DNA of 15,683 nucleotides. It comes from Bacteroidota bacterium. GTDB lineage: Bacteria > Bacteroidota > Bacteroidia > UBA8524. Below the pieces are notes generated by a model. That model was not told the origin of the DNA and made no database searches. It was given only the letters and a program-made list of their open reading frames with translations. This document shows, piece after piece, positions 13,384-15,683 of the stretch (position 1 is its first letter; each line of letters starts with the position of its first letter). The position numbers and the translations under genes are program-made. The stretch is taken from positions 22,962 through 38,644 of the forward strand of contig DQHT01000043.1 in NCBI GenBank assembly GCA_003531115.1. Reading direction: 5' to 3'.

Positions 13384-13995
13384 TCAGAGAATTGGCTTGT
13401 TGGCATCAAAAATATCAATACCTTCCTTACAAAAGAGCTTTGTATCCAATATAGCATGGATCAGGTAAAGATGCAATATCTCTACATATCCATAGGATAA
13501 GGATGGAACAAAGAAGTTTATTTCACCCTTTTGTTTCAACGGGTTGTCGTGGTTAAATCCAGAGAAGGTAATTACATTACACCCTTTGTCCCTGGCAGAT
13601 TTAGCAGCATTTAAAATATTGGCGGATTTACCCGAACTGCTAATGCAGTAAATTAGATCGCCCGTGTCCCCGTGCATCTCAACCGCTTTTTCGAAGACCT
13701 GTTCATAACTGTAATCGTTGGAAAGGCAAGTGAGAAGGGAGCTGTCATTAAATGCCATCGCCCGGATTTTACCATTCTTAATATAATCCGTGCTCATGTG
13801 GCTGGCGATACCTGCACTTCCTCCATTTCCAATAATCATGAGTTTTTTATGATTCAGTTGCAGCGCCTCAAGCATAGTTACACAGTGCTGGATAGCCTCT
13901 TCAAGCGATAATAATACACCATTTTTGTCTGTAGCCTTTATCTCAGCCAAGGTAGCAACAAAGCGTGAGCTGTAATTCTCTATGAACTCTTTCAT
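13384..13995 (-). CDS. GmhA-like SIS-domain sugar-phosphate isomerase
   Basis: A 203-residue SIS-domain protein resembling GmhA, which isomerises sedoheptulose 7-phosphate to heptose 7-phosphate at the start of ADP- or GDP-heptose synthesis. Landmarks are GNGGSAGIASHM (56-67), LTCLSNDYSYEQVF (88-101), ISSSGKSANIL (118-128) and a C-terminal VEILHLYLIHAILD (171-184) that keeps the Glu and the two His of the usual QExHxxxxH region. At the place of the canonical active-site Glu after the first motif it has Asp (D70 in STDYIKNG). This marks it as a member of a GmhA-like subgroup common in surface-polysaccharide clusters rather than the housekeeping enzyme. It lies 3 bases after the kinase fusion gene and is the last gene of a tightly packed cluster, so supplying the sugar phosphate for that fusion is its likely job. 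The exact substrate is uncertain. Confidence 0.85.
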   Translation of the reverse strand: MKEFIENYSSRFVATLAEIKATDKNGVLLSLEEAIQHCVTMLEALQLNHKKLMIIGNGGSAGIASHMSTDYIKNGKIRAMAFNDSSLLTCLSNDYSYEQVFEKAVEMHGDTGDLIYCISSSGKSANILNAAKSARDKGCNVITFSGFNHDNPLKQKGEINFFVPSLSYGYVEILHLYLIHAILDTKLFCKEGIDIFDANKPIL

Positions 13996-13998
13996 TTG

Positions 13999-15516
13999 TT
14001 ATTTTAGAAAATGGTTAATAAACTTTAGGAGATCCTTTTTGTATACCGGATGTTCATTTCCAATTATCTCCACTGCAAGTGAACCGACACAATTACCAAC
14101 AAACGAGATTACTTCAGGCGGGGCATTTTTAAATGCCAGCAACGAGGTGAGGGAAAGTACTGCATCACCGGCACCAACGGAATCTTTCACGGCCATAGCC
14201 AAAGCAGGTGCAAAATTGAAGTTATTATTCTGAAAGAGAATACTTCCTTTCTGGCCCAAAGTAACTTGAATATTCGAACAATGGGAGATTGCGGAAAGAC
14301 GGTTAATTAAGACTTCCAACTCACCGAATTTTTCTCCAAAAGGTAATCGCAGTTCATTTTCATCTATGCTAATAAAATCGGCTCGATTATATTTAGTAAT
14401 GTAGTTGTAACCGTAATTGTTACTATTTGTCTGGGCATTGACGCAAAGAAACTTTCCTGAATCCTCTAAAAATTTTATGATCCTTGGAGTAATCATTCCA
14501 TGTCCAAAATCAGCAAGAACAATTAGATCTACTTCGGGAAGCTTGTTTTGGATGGCCTCAATCAACTGATCTTCCAATTCTTTTTCAAGATAGTGATCGT
14601 TCATAAAGGTCACTTCGAACAGCTTTATATTCAAGTATTTATCTAGATACCTCCTTTTGGTGGGTGTCGGACTATCATCACGATAGAAGAAGTTTTTGGA
14701 AATACCAGGAGTAAGTCTCTCTTCGATGAGTTTTTCATTCGAATCACCCTTACCTAAAACAGTAAATAATTCAACAGTTCCTGCAAACTGATTAATGTGA
14801 TTGGCAATTGCCAAAATGCCACCGGCGTAGGTGTTACCTTCTACAAATTTGCTTGAAATTGTAGGTGATTTAGATGATTTGCCAAGCGGAGTTGCATAAT
14901 GATATTCGTCAATGATGGTATCACCAAGAACCAATACCTTCAAATCTGAGAGGCTTGTAATGGTTTCGATAATAGTTTCTGCCGAATGGCTATCTTTAAA
15001 ATTCTCTCTGTATAAATTAACATTTTCGTCGTAGGGACTCATATGAGCATTGATGAGTGCTGAAGAAGAAAATTGGATCTCTTCCGTGATGAAAAGTGTC
15101 CCGCCGACTGACTTTACAGCCTCCTCTTCTTTGTAAATTCCTTTGGTAATATCTTTTGAACGGTCCTTATAATCTTGCCCTTTGACATAAAGATGTGGTT
15201 TGATTATTTTGATTGTCTCGACCGCTGTTTCCCATTTGTTTAAGGAAACATAATCCACACATTGCAGGGCGGTAATGGCTTCCATTCTGATCCGTTCGTT
15301 GAATACCGGTCTACCGGGACCCTTATTTACAAAACGATCCGGAGTTATGGTTACTATCAAAATATCCGCGGCAGCTTTAGCGGCCTCAAAATGCTTAATG
15401 TGACCCGGATGCATCAAATCAAAACAACCGTGACAATGTGCAATCGTTTTTCCTTCCTTACGCAGACTTTCTGTTAACCTGCCTAAATCTTCAAGTTCGC
15501 GTATTTTCTTATTCAT
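13999..15516 (-). CDS. HldE-like fusion with reversed order: nucleotidyltransferase then PfkB kinase
   Basis: A 505-residue two-domain protein. Residues 22-160 are a nucleotidyltransferase of the HldE-C/RfaE2 type: HGCFDLMHPGH (29-39, with the nucleotide-binding HxGH), RPVFNERIRMEAI, VKGQDYK, and FSSSALI near the end. Residues about 190-505 are a PfkB/ribokinase-type kinase like HldE-N: VLGDTIIDEY (196-205), AGG (231-233), TPTKRRYLD (284-292), VTLGQKG (418-424) and SVGAGDAVLS (446-455) with D451 as the likely catalytic base. Standard HldE has the kinase first. The fusion would phosphorylate a heptose 7-phosphate at C1 and then activate it with a nucleotide, provided it keeps HldE chemistry. 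Whether the nucleotide is ADP, GDP or CDP cannot be told. Its ATG directly follows the upstream epimerase stop, and its stop is 3 bases before the isomerase, so the three are made together. Confidence 0.88.
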   Translation of the reverse strand: MNKKIRELEDLGRLTESLRKEGKTIAHCHGCFDLMHPGHIKHFEAAKAAADILIVTITPDRFVNKGPGRPVFNERIRMEAITALQCVDYVSLNKWETAVETIKIIKPHLYVKGQDYKDRSKDITKGIYKEEEAVKSVGGTLFITEEIQFSSSALINAHMSPYDENVNLYRENFKDSHSAETIIETITSLSDLKVLVLGDTIIDEYHYATPLGKSSKSPTISSKFVEGNTYAGGILAIANHINQFAGTVELFTVLGKGDSNEKLIEERLTPGISKNFFYRDDSPTPTKRRYLDKYLNIKLFEVTFMNDHYLEKELEDQLIEAIQNKLPEVDLIVLADFGHGMITPRIIKFLEDSGKFLCVNAQTNSNNYGYNYITKYNRADFISIDENELRLPFGEKFGELEVLINRLSAISHCSNIQVTLGQKGSILFQNNNFNFAPALAMAVKDSVGAGDAVLSLTSLLAFKNAPPEVISFVGNCVGSLAVEIIGNEHPVYKKDLLKFINHFLK

Positions 15517-15683
15517 TTATGATAGATACTTAAACCAGTCTTTTGTTGCCTCAGCGATAGAATTTGGATCCCAAACAGGAGCTTCCCGCCAATAATCAAT
15601 ATGTCGGATCATTTCCTGAACCCCCTCTTCAAAACTGACCTTCGGTTTCCATTTTAATATCTCATTGATCAACGTGGTGTCAG
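15517..15683 (-). CDS. NAD-dependent epimerase/dehydratase (extended SDR), C-terminal fragment
   Basis: Only the last 55 residues are in the window; the rest lies beyond the right edge. The fragment reads LINEILKWKPKVSFEEGVQ followed by IRHIDYWREAPVWDP and ATKDWFKYLS. The W-P-KVSFEEGV element is the typical C-terminal substrate-domain motif of nucleotide-sugar epimerases and dehydratases of the extended short-chain dehydrogenase family. The catalytic YxxxK and the Rossmann motif are not visible, so the reaction cannot be named. Its stop codon (15519-15517) abuts the start codon of the kinase fusion with no gap, which implies one operon. In a heptose-like pathway this would be the position of the epimerase (HldD-like) or of a modifying dehydratase. 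Confidence 0.8.
   Translation of the reverse strand, partial: DTTLINEILKWKPKVSFEEGVQEMIRHIDYWREAPVWDPNSIAEATKDWFKYLS

Noticed and set aside
1..15683. tRNA or rRNA genes, CRISPR arrays, insertion sequences, toxin-antitoxin pairs and phage genes.
   Set aside because: Nothing with the required secondary structure, repeat-spacer pattern, transposase motifs or small paired genes was seen.

Overview
The window looks like a chromosomal segment of a Bacteroidota bacterium. I cannot name the species, but Chitinophagales- or Saprospirales-like lineages would fit. Three things support this. Two secreted proteins (starts 2948 and 11541) end in the 'gliding motility-associated' C-terminal sorting domain of the type IX secretion system (T9SS) and carry PKD or Ig-like repeats. 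Several genes are preceded by the Bacteroidota -7 promoter box TAnnTTTG, while Shine-Dalgarno sequences are weak or absent. An ECF sigma factor of the usual Bacteroidota form sits at the left edge.

Left part (1-2799, all minus strand). Reading leftwards from 2799 the order is an RsmI-like tetrapyrrole-methylase-fold methyltransferase, a TetR-family repressor, phenylacetyl-CoA epoxidase subunit PaaA, a 53-residue single-pass membrane protein not previously in my reference list of paa genes, a terminator, and the 5' part of an ECF sigma factor. The TetR gene has a well-formed TTG-N20-TACCTTTG promoter with a perfect ACTAAC-N4-GTTAGT palindrome between the -7 box and its start codon. This suggests an autoregulated TetR-paaA-small protein unit responding to an acyl-CoA. 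The other epoxidase genes (paaB to paaE) are not adjacent.

Centre (2948-13361, all plus strand). A 1744-residue T9SS-exported subtilisin-like protease is followed by a Wzx-like polysaccharide flippase, an FkbM-type methyltransferase, a TylF-like methyltransferase and a 606-residue LamG-domain T9SS surface protein. The secreted proteins therefore bracket genes for exporting and methylating a surface glycan. Both secreted proteins end with four Ig-like repeats of about 70 residues plus a type B sorting domain.

Right part (13384-15683, minus strand). Three tightly packed genes form a sugar-nucleotide set: the C-terminus of an SDR epimerase/dehydratase, a nucleotidyltransferase-kinase fusion with the two HldE domains in reversed order, and a GmhA-like SIS isomerase. 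Together they resemble the ADP-heptose route (isomerase, kinase/nucleotidyltransferase, epimerase) but each differs from the textbook enzyme, so the product may be a variant heptose-like sugar for the surface polysaccharide.

The polysaccharide part is visibly more AT-rich than the paa part (17 G/C in bases 9241-9300 against 31 G/C in 1261-1320). No intergenic gap exceeds 300 bases, and I saw no rRNA, tRNA, CRISPR array or insertion sequence.
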